From: Dorea_D hominis
GTDB taxonomy: Bacteria > Bacillota > Clostridia > Lachnospirales > Lachnospiraceae
DNA: 64,000 nt
Assembly (NCBI RefSeq): GCF_014287705.1
Contig: NZ_JACOOY010000005.1
Span: 150,642-214,641 of the forward strand
Reading direction: 5' to 3'
Part shown: positions 33,883 through 42,285 of the stretch, one piece after another
How the letters are laid out: the number at the start of each line of letters is the position of its first letter
Numbering within the stretch: the first letter of the stretch is position 1
Made by a program: the position numbers and the translations under genes
Notes under the pieces: model-generated
The model's input: the letters and a program-made list of their open reading frames with translations, nothing else
Databases searched by the model: none
Told to the model about the DNA's origin: nothing

Positions 33883-34659
33883 CTATATCTCGCCCATCGT
33901 TGGTGCATTGCCGACCGGTGCAGCATATTCAATATCCTGCAGATATAATCCTTTCGGATCGCACGGGGCACTTGCATCGGCAGTGCCGTCAAAGATTGCA
34001 TCGATATCATCAAGACTTCGTGTGCCAAAACCGATATCCAGAAGTGTACCGATAATGATACGCGCCATGTTATGAAGAAAATCATCGGCGCGGAGTGTGA
34101 TCTGCATTTCTTCGATATCGTCATAAATCTCAATGTTTGTAACTTCACGGACAGTAGATTTGGTCTTCTTAACGGTTGAAAAATTCTTGAAATCATGTTT
34201 GCCGATCAAGTGCAGGGCAGCCTGCTGCATGCGTTTCTTGTCCGGAATCTTATAGCAGTGGTAAGTTGTCTTGCGGTCGAATACACTCGGCACATCGGAA
34301 ATCGTCATGCGGTATACATAAGTCTTGTATCTGGCATTCAACTGTGCATGGAAACGGTCATCGACTTCCTCTACATCTGTAATCGCGATATCCATTGGAA
34401 GATAGCGGTTCAGATAATGTTTGATATCCTGTACATCCATCGTGCTCTCAGTCTTGAAGTTGACAATCTGTGCATAGGCGTGCACACCAACTTCTGTACG
34501 GCATCCACAGTAGAGATCCACAACAAATTCACCGGTCATCTTCCGCAGAACTTCCTGAATCTTATTGAAAATTGTATTGCTCGATTCATTTTTGCCAAGT
34601 CTTGTCCAACCCTGATAACGGCTGCCATCGTATTCTATCGTAAGTTTTATATTTCTCAT
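33883..34659 (-). CDS. TruA-like tRNA pseudouridine synthase with Glu at the catalytic position
   Basis: A 258-residue TruA homologue: N-terminal KLTIEYDGSRYQGW, the catalytic loop, RYKTYVYRM, HDFKNF, and FLHNMARIIIGTLLDIG near the C-terminus. TruA makes pseudouridine at positions 38-40 of tRNA using an invariant Asp in GRTDxGVHA. Here the loop reads CRTEVGVHA, so residue 56 is Glu and the preceding Gly is Cys; I checked the codon (GAA). The rest is well conserved. It is probably a second, divergent TruA, inactive or altered, rather than the housekeeping enzyme, which usually lies beside rplQ/ecf genes. Confidence 0.88.
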   Translation of the reverse strand: MRNIKLTIEYDGSRYQGWTRLGKNESSNTIFNKIQEVLRKMTGEFVVDLYCGCRTEVGVHAYAQIVNFKTESTMDVQDIKHYLNRYLPMDIAITDVEEVDDRFHAQLNARYKTYVYRMTISDVPSVFDRKTTYHCYKIPDKKRMQQAALHLIGKHDFKNFSTVKKTKSTVREVTNIEIYDDIEEMQITLRADDFLHNMARIIIGTLLDIGFGTRSLDDIDAIFDGTADASAPCDPKGLYLQDIEYAAPVGNAPTMGEI

Positions 34660-34752
34660 GTTTAAATGCTCCTTTTGTATGCTTGTAGTGTTAGTATAAC
34701 AAATCTTGTGGTATAATAAAAGACACGAAAATAAGAAAGAGAAGATTATTTT

Positions 34753-35229
34753 ATGAAGGCAGAAGAAAGAAAAGTATCTGAATCAGTCGTTGAGACAATC
34801 CATATTGTGCGTCCAAACCATCTAAACGGTGCAGATCGTCTGTTTGGTGGAATCCTGATGCAGTGGATCGATGAAGTGGCTGTAGTCGCGGCAAAGAGAC
34901 ATGCAAGAATGAATGTGATCACAGCATCTGTAGACAATCTGAAGTTCCTCCACGGTGCGTATCAAAAGGATGTTGTGATTATTATAGGAAGCGTAACGTA
35001 TGTCGGAACTACTTCCATGGAAGTAAAAGTAGACACCTATGTAGAGCATATGGACAGTGAACGTACACTCATCAATCGTGCATATTTTACAATGGTTGGT
35101 CTTGATGAGAATGACAGACCGGCGCACGTTCCGGGACTCGTTCTTGAGACAGAAGAAGAGAGAGCGGAATGGGAAAAGGCAAAGAAGCGCCGGGAGATCC
35201 GTATGCTCCGCAAGGAAGAAGGGTTTTAG
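34753..35229 (+). CDS. Acyl-CoA thioesterase (hotdog fold)
   Basis: The 158 residues match the YciA/BACH hotdog group: HLNGADRLFGGILMQWIDEVA (an Asn, Gly-Gly and Asp active region near residues 22-40) followed by SVDNLKFLHGA. It hydrolyses acyl-CoA to free acid and CoA; chain length is unknown. The C-terminus is a charged tail rich in Glu and Lys. A TATAAT at 34712-34717 lies upstream in the divergent region with truA, but its -35 is poor. Confidence 0.88.
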   Translation: MKAEERKVSESVVETIHIVRPNHLNGADRLFGGILMQWIDEVAVVAAKRHARMNVITASVDNLKFLHGAYQKDVVIIIGSVTYVGTTSMEVKVDTYVEHMDSERTLINRAYFTMVGLDENDRPAHVPGLVLETEEERAEWEKAKKRREIRMLRKEEGF

Positions 35230-35236
35230 AATGCTA

Positions 35237-35512
35237 TTACTTCATATAACCTTTTACCATCTGTACCATCTGATCAATATTCTGTTTCTCCTGATCCGAT
35301 TTCCCGTCTTTCAAGATCTCAAGGATCAGGGAAAATTCATCCGGAGTGAAGCGGATCCCTTTCTTTCCGGCACTGGATATAAGAGCCATCATAACCGGAG
35401 CAAGATCCTTTCCGGTTTTATTCCCTGTATTGGCGGCAGCAGTGCGGATCAGCTGTAATTTGATCGGATCGAGATTTTTAAGATCCGGGTGATTCATCCA
35501 TTCATTTGCCAT
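35237..35512 (-). CDS. Small conserved-looking protein, unknown
   Basis: The 91-residue soluble protein begins MANEWMNHPDLKNLDP and ends QMVQMVKGYMK. It is helical and mixed-charge, with no motif I recognise. GGAGTG lies upstream on this strand. It follows the 137-residue unknown gene after 15 bases, and their similar style (a run ending in a short Met-rich helix) suggests they work together. It converges on the thioesterase gene after 7 bases. Confidence 0.7.
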   Translation of the reverse strand: MANEWMNHPDLKNLDPIKLQLIRTAAANTGNKTGKDLAPVMMALISSAGKKGIRFTPDEFSLILEILKDGKSDQEKQNIDQMVQMVKGYMK

Positions 35513-35527
35513 AGATAAACACTCCTT

Positions 35528-35941
35528 TCATTTTTCAAAATCTTTGTTTAACGCATCATCAAACATCTGACTGTATGCAGCAAATTCTTCCTGCTGTGTA
35601 TCTGTAAACATTCCATTTAAAATATCAGAAGGATTAAAGTCTGTGTCATTTTCTGACATGGAAAACATCTGCATCATCATTTCCAACTGGCGGAATTTGT
35701 CTGAGCTGTCCGGATCCATGTATGGAAGAAGTTCGGAGACAGACTGCAGGGAAAATTCTTTCCGGGCAAATCCCTGAAACGTACGCAAGGTATAGGAAAG
35801 TTCCAGATATTTAATAAAAATGGCAAGTAATTTCTGCATATGTGCGGGGATGAACGGCAAAAGAAGTTTCAGAAGATATAAGTCCCCGGGCATGGTCAGT
35901 TCATCGAACGGCAGCAATGATCTGGGTGTTTTCTTTTCCAT
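35528..35941 (-). CDS. Protein of unknown function, paired with the next gene
   Basis: The 137 residues contain LYLLKLLLPFIPAHMQKLLAIF (amphipathic and hydrophobic, not clearly membrane spanning) and an acidic Met-rich middle (LEMMMQMFSMSEND). No known domain. A GGAAGGAA precedes its ATG on this strand. I cannot assign a role; proximity to the Cys-rich coat-like gene hints at sporulation or surface, which is weak inference. Confidence 0.65.
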   Translation of the reverse strand: MEKKTPRSLLPFDELTMPGDLYLLKLLLPFIPAHMQKLLAIFIKYLELSYTLRTFQGFARKEFSLQSVSELLPYMDPDSSDKFRQLEMMMQMFSMSENDTDFNPSDILNGMFTDTQQEEFAAYSQMFDDALNKDFEK

Positions 35942-36000
35942 GGCAGTTCCTTCCTTTTACGTTGTAAATATATATGAGGAATAACGTGGAAATATACATA

Positions 36001-36031
36001 AAAAAGGAGATGGAGTATAAACTCCATCCCG
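36001..36031 (-). terminator. Terminator of the Cys/Gly-rich gene
   Basis: On the minus strand GGATGGAGT pairs with ACTCCATC.C (loop TTAT) and TTTTTT follows. Confidence 0.8.
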
Positions 36032-36061
36032 AATCATATCGGAAACAGTGTGAAGGATGAA

Positions 36062-36322
36062 TTAGCAGCATCCGTTTCCACATCCGCAGTTGCCGAAACC
36101 ACCGCAGCAGCATAAGAGAAGGATGATCCACAGGCAGCTGTCATTGCCACAGCCACATCCGTTGTTGTTGCCGCATCCGCCACAGCAGCATAAGAGAAGG
36201 ATGATCCACAGGCAGCTGTTATTGCCGAAACCACATCCGCAGTTGTTATTGTTGCCGCATCCGCCTCCGAATCTGTCAGCGTCACATCCGCAGCCACAGT
36301 TTGTAGCACTTAAATCACTCAT
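36062..36322 (-). CDS. Cys/Gly-rich small protein ('HCB protein 13' type)
   Basis: The 86 residues contain some 20 cysteines and many Gly and Asn. A 26-residue unit with SCLWIILLLCCCGG occurs twice, matching a 78-bp direct repeat in the DNA (36105 and 36183). Similar proteins in clostridia are often labelled chorion class high-cysteine protein by loose similarity, and some relatives are spore-coat-like. CGGAGGA precedes the start on this strand and a strong terminator follows, so it is a real monocistronic gene. The plus-strand frame over the same region is a shadow. Confidence 0.8.
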   Translation of the reverse strand: MSDLSATNCGCGCDADRFGGGCGNNNNCGCGFGNNSCLWIILLLCCCGGCGNNNGCGCGNDSCLWIILLLCCCGGFGNCGCGNGCC

Positions 36323-36395
36323 ATTAAAATCCTCCGATGAAATATTTACAGTAATAACATATGCGAATTCGGAGGATGTGTGAGTAAAGCACCGG

Positions 36396-37028
36396 CTAAT
36401 ATTTTAATAATTTCCTGACAGTATGTTCATATCTGGCAGCAGCGTTCTGGGCTTTTAGCTTTTCAACCATGCTGCGGCTTGATCTGATATGGGTGTCATA
36501 GAGCGCAAGCAGATAAGTAACAGTATAGTTTGGATTCTGGTAAGACGTAAAAAGTAGCCAGTTCATAATATCCGGATGCCAGTAGCGCTCCGGGATCTGC
36601 GCTTCCCGCAGTGTGATGATCGGGCGCAGGGCTCGGATGGCAAGTGCAGTCAGTCTGCCTTTAGCCTCCCGTTTGTGAAATAACGGTTCACTCTCCAGAA
36701 CGATATCATATAATGTATTTGCTGCTTTCCAGTAAACGACAAATCCGGTGTCGCCGTTCGATTCTTCTTCTATATCGAACAGATCAAAAGTACGCATAAC
36801 GGCTTTCCGCCCGGTTAAGGAGCGGTCGTATGCCTTGCGGCGTGCCGGATCTGAAAGTACTTTATATGCTTCGAGAATTTCCTGCATCCGGCTGGTTGTA
36901 TCAACGCCGTTCTTCATATTTGCATCGGGATGGTATCTTTTTGCCAGTTCGTTCTTCGCCGATGTGATTTCTTCCGCAGACGCTTTCACAGAAACACCCA
37001 GAATGTCATAATAATTTTTTGATTTCAT
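36396..37028 (-). CDS. J-domain protein
   Basis: The first 70 of 210 residues form a DnaJ domain (YYDILGVSVKASAEEIT, HPD in RYHPDANMKNG, YKVLSDPARRKAYDRSL), which would stimulate a DnaK ATPase. The remaining 140 residues lack the Gly/Phe and zinc-finger regions of DnaJ and contain YWKAANTLYDIVL and LRPIITLREAQIPERYW, family unknown. I start at 37028 behind GGGGAGA; the frame extends 66 codons further without support. It diverges from the subtilase gene. Confidence 0.9.
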   Translation of the reverse strand: MKSKNYYDILGVSVKASAEEITSAKNELAKRYHPDANMKNGVDTTSRMQEILEAYKVLSDPARRKAYDRSLTGRKAVMRTFDLFDIEEESNGDTGFVVYWKAANTLYDIVLESEPLFHKREAKGRLTALAIRALRPIITLREAQIPERYWHPDIMNWLLFTSYQNPNYTVTYLLALYDTHIRSSRSMVEKLKAQNAAARYEHTVRKLLKY

Positions 37029-37180
37029 AGATTCTCCCCTTATATGTCTATGTAAATAGAACATATTTATATTACGACAGTTTTTATAGGAAATCAATTT
37101 GAAATTCTGGAAAATTTTAGCGGATAATATCTGCCGGAAAGCATGCCGGTGAATATGCTGATAAAAAAGGTGATAATCAT

Positions 37181-38059
37181 ATGGACAACGTAAAGCGCCA
37201 GATCGGATATGTATGTCCGGATACAATAAATGGAAGGATTACAGGAAGAGGTGTGAGAGCTGCTATCCTGGATACAGGTGCATATCCACATCCGGATTTT
37301 AAAGGAAGAGTCATTGGATTTGCAGATATGCAGCATGGACGATGCGGACTTTATGATGACAGCGGGCACGGAACACATGTGGCAGGAATTCTTGCCGGAG
37401 ACGGGAAAATGTCCGGTGGAAGGTATGCAGGGATGGCACCGGGAGTGGAACTTCTGATCGTGAAAATACTGGATGAAAAAGGGGAAGGAAATGCCATGCA
37501 TATTTTACGGGGAATGGAACATGTAAGAAAAGTGAATAAGAAAAATAAAATTGCACTTGTGAATCTGTCACTTGGCGCCGGCGTGGGACTTGATCCGGTC
37601 AAGGAGAACCGCATTACAGAAGCTGTGGAGGAACTGTGTAACTGTGGAATCACGGTCGTTGTGTCTGCCGGAAATTATGGACTGCAAAGCCGGAAAGTAA
37701 GTGTTCCGGGTACAAATGAAAAAGTACTCACTGTCGGAGCTTACAGGCGCAGTGGCATGGGCAGATACTGCAGCGGAACAGGACGGGAAAGAATCTGTGT
37801 GTGGAAACCGGATATTTTTGCACCGGGAGAGGGAATTGTATCCTGCGGATATGAAGCGGTAAACGGGGAAAGCTGTTTTCAAAGAAAAGAGTTTTTTCCT
37901 TATATAAGAAAGAGCGGTGCGTCAATGGCGACACCTGTCGTAACAGGTGCGCTTGCACTTGCAAAAAGCAAATATCCGGAACTGGAAGGTGAGGAGCTGA
38001 AGAGATATTTGCTGAAGCGGTGCGGCAGATCACTGCGTGTGGAACAGCTGCTTGCATAA
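37181..38059 (+). CDS. Intracellular subtilisin-like serine protease (S8 family)
   Basis: The 292 residues carry the full triad: D31 (ILDTGAYPHPDF), H63 (SGHGTHVAG) and S248 (SGASMATP), plus the oxyanion Asn in VVSAGNYG. There is no signal peptide or long propeptide, so it resembles intracellular subtilases. AAGGTGAT precedes the ATG. Divergent from the J-domain gene; a joint role in protein quality control is possible but only suggested by position. Confidence 0.9.
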   Translation: MDNVKRQIGYVCPDTINGRITGRGVRAAILDTGAYPHPDFKGRVIGFADMQHGRCGLYDDSGHGTHVAGILAGDGKMSGGRYAGMAPGVELLIVKILDEKGEGNAMHILRGMEHVRKVNKKNKIALVNLSLGAGVGLDPVKENRITEAVEELCNCGITVVVSAGNYGLQSRKVSVPGTNEKVLTVGAYRRSGMGRYCSGTGRERICVWKPDIFAPGEGIVSCGYEAVNGESCFQRKEFFPYIRKSGASMATPVVTGALALAKSKYPELEGEELKRYLLKRCGRSLRVEQLLA

Positions 38060-38110
38060 AAATGAGACACGAAAGAAGTAGGAAAAATAAGAAAAAAGGA
38101 AGAAAACCAG

Positions 38111-38157
38111 GGTGTCAAGAAAAAATACTTGACACCTGCGCAGCTATCGTGTATGAT
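38111..38157 (+). promoter_or_regulatory. ylxM-ffh promoter with an overlapping perfect inverted repeat
   Basis: TTGACA at 38129-38134 and TATGAT at 38152-38157 have a 17-base spacer. The -35 lies in the right arm of a perfect 9-bp inverted repeat, GGTGTCAAG (38111-38119) and CTTGACACC (38128-38136), with an A-rich 8-base loop. It could be an operator or part of a terminator for the subtilase gene; no T-run follows. Confidence 0.65.
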
Positions 38158-38173
38158 AACACAGGTGATAAAC

Positions 38174-38518
38174 ATGAATGAAATTCTTGAACAGGCTTTA
38201 TTGTTTGACTTCTATGGAGAATTGCTGACAGATCATCAGAAAGAGATTTACGGACAGTTCATTCAGGAGGATCTGTCTCTTGGTGAGATTGCAAGAGAGG
38301 CAGGCATCAGCCGGCAGGGAGTACATGATCTGATCCGACGGTGTAATCAGACATTGAGCGGATATGAAGAGAAACTTCATCTGGTAGAGAAGTTCATGGC
38401 AATAAAAGAGAAAACAGGAACGATCAAGGAATTGCTGGATGGCTATGAGAAAGAGCGTGCAGAAGAGATCGTTAAAGAGATCCGTAAGATATCGGATGAG
38501 ATTATAGAGGAGTTATAG
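38174..38518 (+). CDS. ylxM: YlxM-family SRP-associated DNA-binding-like protein
   Basis: The 114 residues have a helix-turn-helix (LSLGEIAREAGISRQGVHDLIRR at about 38-60) typical of the UPF0122/YlxM family, encoded with ffh in Firmicutes. It is thought to modulate the signal recognition particle. I start at ATG 38174 with CAGGTGA upstream. The ffh start lies four bases after its stop. Confidence 0.92.
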   Translation: MNEILEQALLFDFYGELLTDHQKEIYGQFIQEDLSLGEIAREAGISRQGVHDLIRRCNQTLSGYEEKLHLVEKFMAIKEKTGTIKELLDGYEKERAEEIVKEIRKISDEIIEEL

Positions 38519-38522
38519 ATAT

Positions 38523-39875
38523 ATGGCATTTGACAGTCTGACAGAAAAACTTCAGAATGTGTTTAAGAATCTGCGAAGCAAGGGTAGACTTACAGAGGCA
38601 GATGTAAAAGAAGCATTAAAAGAGATCAAACGTGCATTGTTAGCTGCGGATGTAAACTTCAAGGTTGTAAAGGAGTTTATCAAGAATGTCCAGGAGAGAG
38701 CCATTGGGCAGGATGTCATGAATGGATTGAATCCGGGACAGATGGTGATCAAGATCGTTAATGAAGAGCTGGTTAAGCTGATGGGCTCTGAGACAACGGA
38801 GATCAAGTTACAGCCGGGAAGTGCAATCACTGTCATTATGATGGCAGGACTTCAGGGAGCAGGTAAGACAACAACGACCGCGAAACTGGCGGGCAAATAT
38901 AAATTAAAAGGCAAGAAGCCATTACTGGTAGCGTGTGATGTGTACCGTCCTGCTGCAATCAAGCAGTTACAGGTCAACGGTGAGAAACAGGGAGTGGAAG
39001 TCTTCGCAATGGGAGAAAACCACAAGCCGGCAGATATCGCAAAAGCTGCGATCGAGCATGCGAAGAAGAATGGCAACACGCCGGTGATCCTCGATACTGC
39101 AGGACGTCTTCATATTGATGAAGATATGATGGCAGAACTTCAGGAGATCAAAGAAACCGTAGAAGTACATCAGACGATTCTTGTAATTGATGCGATGACC
39201 GGTCAGGACGCCGTGAATGTGGCGAAGGATTTCAATGATAAGATCGGCATTGACGGTGTGATCGTTACCAAATTAGATGGTGACACAAGAGGTGGTGCTG
39301 CACTTTCTGTTAAGGCAGTTACCGGAAAGCCAATTTTGTATGCAGGTATGGGAGAGAAACTTTCAGATTTGGAGCAGTTTTACCCGGATCGTATGGCATC
39401 CAGAATCCTTGGCATGGGTGATGTGTTGACACTGATCGAGAAGGCAGAGTCACAGATCGATGAAGAGAAAGCCAAAGAGATGTCCAAGAAGCTTAAGAAG
39501 GCACAGTTTGACTTCGAGGATTATCTGGAAAGCATGAAGCAGATGAAAAATATGGGTGGACTTTCCAGCATCATGAGCATGCTGCCGGGACTTGGTGGTA
39601 TGGGAATGGGCAAGATGAAAGGTCTTGATGACGAGCAGACAGCGCAGGCTGAGAAGAACATGGCGCGCATGGAAGCAATCATTTATTCCATGACTGTGGA
39701 AGAGAGAAGAAATCCGGATGTTCTGAATCCTTCAAGAAAGCATCGTATCGCAAGAGGCGCAGGTGTGGACATCAGTGAAGTGAACCGTATGGTCAAGCAG
39801 TTCGGTGAGATGAAGAAGATGATGAAGATGATGGGAAAAGGCGGAAAACGCGGCAAGTTCCGCATGCCGTTCTAA
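38523..39875 (+). CDS. ffh: Signal recognition particle protein Ffh
   Basis: The GTPase subunit of SRP, which brings nascent membrane and secreted proteins to the translocon. The 450 residues contain the N domain, the G domain (GLQGAGKTTTTAKLAG near 105, DTAGRLHIDE, TKLDGDTRGGAALS) and the Met-rich M domain with NPSRKHRIARGAG and the MMKMMGKGGKRGKF tail. Co-transcribed with ylxM. Confidence 0.97.
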   Translation: MAFDSLTEKLQNVFKNLRSKGRLTEADVKEALKEIKRALLAADVNFKVVKEFIKNVQERAIGQDVMNGLNPGQMVIKIVNEELVKLMGSETTEIKLQPGSAITVIMMAGLQGAGKTTTTAKLAGKYKLKGKKPLLVACDVYRPAAIKQLQVNGEKQGVEVFAMGENHKPADIAKAAIEHAKKNGNTPVILDTAGRLHIDEDMMAELQEIKETVEVHQTILVIDAMTGQDAVNVAKDFNDKIGIDGVIVTKLDGDTRGGAALSVKAVTGKPILYAGMGEKLSDLEQFYPDRMASRILGMGDVLTLIEKAESQIDEEKAKEMSKKLKKAQFDFEDYLESMKQMKNMGGLSSIMSMLPGLGGMGMGKMKGLDDEQTAQAEKNMARMEAIIYSMTVEERRNPDVLNPSRKHRIARGAGVDISEVNRMVKQFGEMKKMMKMMGKGGKRGKFRMPF

Positions 39876-39953
39876 CATTGATATAAGGCGTGATTACGCA
39901 TTATATATAGAAATCAAAAAATATTTATAAAATTTTATTTGGAGGTAAACAAA

Positions 39954-40199
39954 ATGGCAGTAAAAATCAGATTAAGAAGAATGGGACAGAAGAAAGCTCC
40001 TTTTTATAGAATCGTAGTAGCAGATTCTAGATCACCGAGAGATGGTAAATTCATCGACGAGATCGGAACATATGATCCGAACTGTGAGCCAAGCGCAATC
40101 TCAGTTGACGAAGAAGCAGCTAAGAAATGGTTAGGAACAGGTGCACAGCCGACAGAAACAGTAAGCAAGATTTTCAAAGCAGCAGGCATCGAGAAATAA
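39954..40199 (+). CDS. rpsP: 30S ribosomal protein S16
   Basis: 81-residue bS16 beginning MAVKIRLRRMGQKKAPFYR. GGAGGT at 39941-39946 supports ATG 39954 over an in-frame ATG 15 bases upstream. First gene of the rpsP-khpA-rimM-trmD-rplS order. Confidence 0.97.
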   Translation: MAVKIRLRRMGQKKAPFYRIVVADSRSPRDGKFIDEIGTYDPNCEPSAISVDEEAAKKWLGTGAQPTETVSKIFKAAGIEK

Positions 40200-40223
40200 T
40201 TAATACCCTGGAGGTGCACAGCT

Positions 40224-40454
40224 ATGAAAGAGCTGGTAGAAGTTATCGCAAAAGCTTTAGTAGATGATCCTGACAGTGTTGTTGTAACAGAACGTGAAGA
40301 GAAGAAAGCTACCGTTCTGGAAGTGAAAGTTGCAGATTCCGACATGGGAAAAGTAATTGGAAAACAGGGACGTATTGCAAAAGCAATTCGTTCTGTGGTA
40401 AAAGCAGCAGCTGCAAAGGAAGATAAGAAAGTAATCGTTGATATTTTAGATTAA
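40224..40454 (+). CDS. khpA: KH-domain RNA-binding protein KhpA (YlqC)
   Basis: 76 residues with a single KH domain whose RNA-binding loop is VIGKQGRIAKAIRSVV (about residues 46-61). In Firmicutes it pairs with KhpB (Jag) and affects cell-wall growth and small RNAs. It follows rpsP after 24 bases with TGGAGGTG upstream of the ATG. Confidence 0.92.
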   Translation: MKELVEVIAKALVDDPDSVVVTEREEKKATVLEVKVADSDMGKVIGKQGRIAKAIRSVVKAAAAKEDKKVIVDILD

Positions 40455-40472
40455 TTACCAACGGATGCTTAC

Positions 40473-40506
40473 AGGACAGGTCTGTAGTAGTACCTGTCCT
40501 TTTTTA
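40473..40506 (+). terminator. Hairpin between khpA and rimM
   Basis: AGGACAGGT (40473-40481) pairs with ACCTGTCCT (40492-40500), followed by TTTTTT. It looks like a full terminator within a usually continuous operon and may reduce expression downstream. Confidence 0.8.
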
Positions 40507-40530
40507 AAGCAGTCAGAAGGAGATTTGTAA

Positions 40531-41037
40531 ATGGAAGATATGCTTCAAGTAGGCGTGATCACACAGACACACGGCGTGCGGGGAGAAGTCAAAGTTTTTC
40601 CGACTACGGATGATGTGAACCGCTTCAAAAAGTTAAAACAGGTCATTCTTGATATAGGAAAAGAGACAATGTCGTTAGAAATTCAGAGTGTAAAATTTTT
40701 TAAACAGTTTGTGATCTTAAAATTTAAAGGCATTGATAATATAAATGATATTGAAAAGTATAAAAGATGTTCGCTTTATGTAACAAGAGAACATGCAGTA
40801 CCGCTGGAAGAAGACGAATATTTTATTGCGGATATGATTGGCATGGAAGTATGCACAGAAGATGGCAATATATTCGGTACATTAAAAGATGTGATCGAGA
40901 CAGGTGCCAACGATGTTTATGTGATTGAAAGTGCGGAGCACGGCGAAGTGCTTGTTCCTGCGATCAAAGAATGTATCCGCAGTGTAGATATAGAAAAAGG
41001 GCAGATGATGATCCATCTGATGGATGGACTGATCTGA
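40531..41037 (+). CDS. rimM: 16S rRNA processing protein RimM
   Basis: Binds S19 and helps mature the 30S head. The 168 residues have the N-terminal VGVITQTHGVRGEVKVFP motif and the PRC-barrel half (YFIADMIGMEV, VLVPAIKECI). AGAAGGAG precedes the ATG. It lies right after the hairpin at 40473. Confidence 0.95.
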   Translation: MEDMLQVGVITQTHGVRGEVKVFPTTDDVNRFKKLKQVILDIGKETMSLEIQSVKFFKQFVILKFKGIDNINDIEKYKRCSLYVTREHAVPLEEDEYFIADMIGMEVCTEDGNIFGTLKDVIETGANDVYVIESAEHGEVLVPAIKECIRSVDIEKGQMMIHLMDGLI

Positions 41038-41063
41038 TCGCTTACAGGAAGGAATCATAACAA

Positions 41064-41810
41064 ATGCAGTTTTATATTATGACATTATTTCCGGAGATGG
41101 TGATGGGCGGTCTTAAGACAAGTATTATCGGACGTGCGATAAAGAATGAACTGCTTTCCATCGAAGCAATTAATATCCGGGATTATGCATTTAACAAACA
41201 TAACAGCGTGGATGATTATCCATATGGCGGCGGTGCAGGAATGCTCATGCAGGCAGAGCCGGTATACCAGTGTTACAAAGCACTGGAAGACAGGATCGGA
41301 AAACGTCCGCGTGTAGTCTATCTGTCGCCGCAGGGACAGACATTTAACCAGAAGATGGCAGAAGAATTTGCGGAAGAAGAAGAACTCGTATTCTTGTGCG
41401 GTCATTATGAAGGCATTGACGAGCGCGTGCTGGAAGAGATTGTTACGGATTATGTATCGATTGGAGATTATGTGCTGACCGGAGGAGAACTTCCGGCAAT
41501 GATCATGGTAGATGCGATTTCCAGACTTGTTCCGGGAGTGCTCCACAATGATGTTTCCGCAGAGTTTGAAAGTTTTCAGGATAATCTTCTGGAATATCCG
41601 CAGTATTCAAGACCGGAGACATGGCATGATAAGAAAGTTCCGGAAGTTCTGATGTCCGGTCACCATGCCAATATTGAAAAATGGCGCAGAGAGCAGTCTG
41701 TCATCCGTACAGCGAAGAACCGTCCGGATCTGCTGGAAAAAGCAGAACTTACAGACAAGGAGAGAATCCTTGCAGCGCAGATACAGAAAGAAATGACAAA
41801 AAGCGAATAA
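41064..41810 (+). CDS. trmD: tRNA (guanine37-N1)-methyltransferase
   Basis: SPOUT methylase making m1G37. The 248 residues show YIMTLFPEM, DDYPYGGGAGMLM, the knot region IGDYVLTGGELPAM and RPETWHDKKVPEVL. AGGAAGGAATC precedes the ATG. Standard place between rimM and rplS. Confidence 0.97.
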   Translation: MQFYIMTLFPEMVMGGLKTSIIGRAIKNELLSIEAINIRDYAFNKHNSVDDYPYGGGAGMLMQAEPVYQCYKALEDRIGKRPRVVYLSPQGQTFNQKMAEEFAEEEELVFLCGHYEGIDERVLEEIVTDYVSIGDYVLTGGELPAMIMVDAISRLVPGVLHNDVSAEFESFQDNLLEYPQYSRPETWHDKKVPEVLMSGHHANIEKWRREQSVIRTAKNRPDLLEKAELTDKERILAAQIQKEMTKSE

Positions 41811-41867
41811 AGTTCTTGCTTTTTGGTTAGGATTATGATAACATATCATATGTTGTGAAGAAAATAG

Positions 41868-41905
41868 ATGGTCCTCTGGTACGAAGCGTATTAAGAACAT
41901 CCAAG
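41868..41905 (+). promoter_or_regulatory. Possible rplS leader hairpin
   Basis: The 114-base gap before rplS contains AGATGG (41868-41873) and a matching CATCC near 41899, around a TACG-AAG-CGTA inner stem. Position and size recall the L19 leader known ahead of rplS in Firmicutes; I could not align it. A weak TTGCTT-17-TAACAT promoter (41816-41844) lies upstream. Confidence 0.4.
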
Positions 41906-41924
41906 TAAACAAGGAGGTCACACA

Positions 41925-42272
41925 ATGAACGATATTATTAAGAATATTGAAGCAGAGCAGTTAAAAGAGAATGCACCGGAGTTCCACGTTGGTGATACTG
42001 TAAAAGTTTACGGTAAAATCAAAGAGGGAAACCGTGAAAGAATTCAGGTTTTCGAAGGTACAGTTCTTAAGAAACAGGGCGGAAGTACAAGAGCAACATT
42101 CACAGTTAGAAAGACTTCTAATGGAGTAGGTGTTGAGAAGACTTGGCCGCTTCATTCTCCAAACGTAGAGAAGGTTGAAGTAGTAAGAAGAGGTAAAGTA
42201 AGAAGAGCTAAACTGAACTACTTAAGAGACCGCGTTGGTAAGAGAGCGAAAGTTAAAGAATTAGTAAAATAA
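41925..42272 (+). CDS. rplS: 50S ribosomal protein L19
   Basis: 115-residue bL19 with FHVGDTVKVYGKIKEGNRER and VEKVEVVRRGKVRRAKLNYL. AAGGAGGTC precedes the ATG. Ended by a small terminator. Confidence 0.97.
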   Translation: MNDIIKNIEAEQLKENAPEFHVGDTVKVYGKIKEGNRERIQVFEGTVLKKQGGSTRATFTVRKTSNGVGVEKTWPLHSPNVEKVEVVRRGKVRRAKLNYLRDRVGKRAKVKELVK

Positions 42273-42285
42273 GAAACAGGTTTAA

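Noticed and set aside
36090..36383. Plus-strand frame rich in Pro, His and Leu opposite the Cys-rich gene
   Set aside because: It is the complement of the repeats. The minus strand has the ribosome-binding site, start and terminator.
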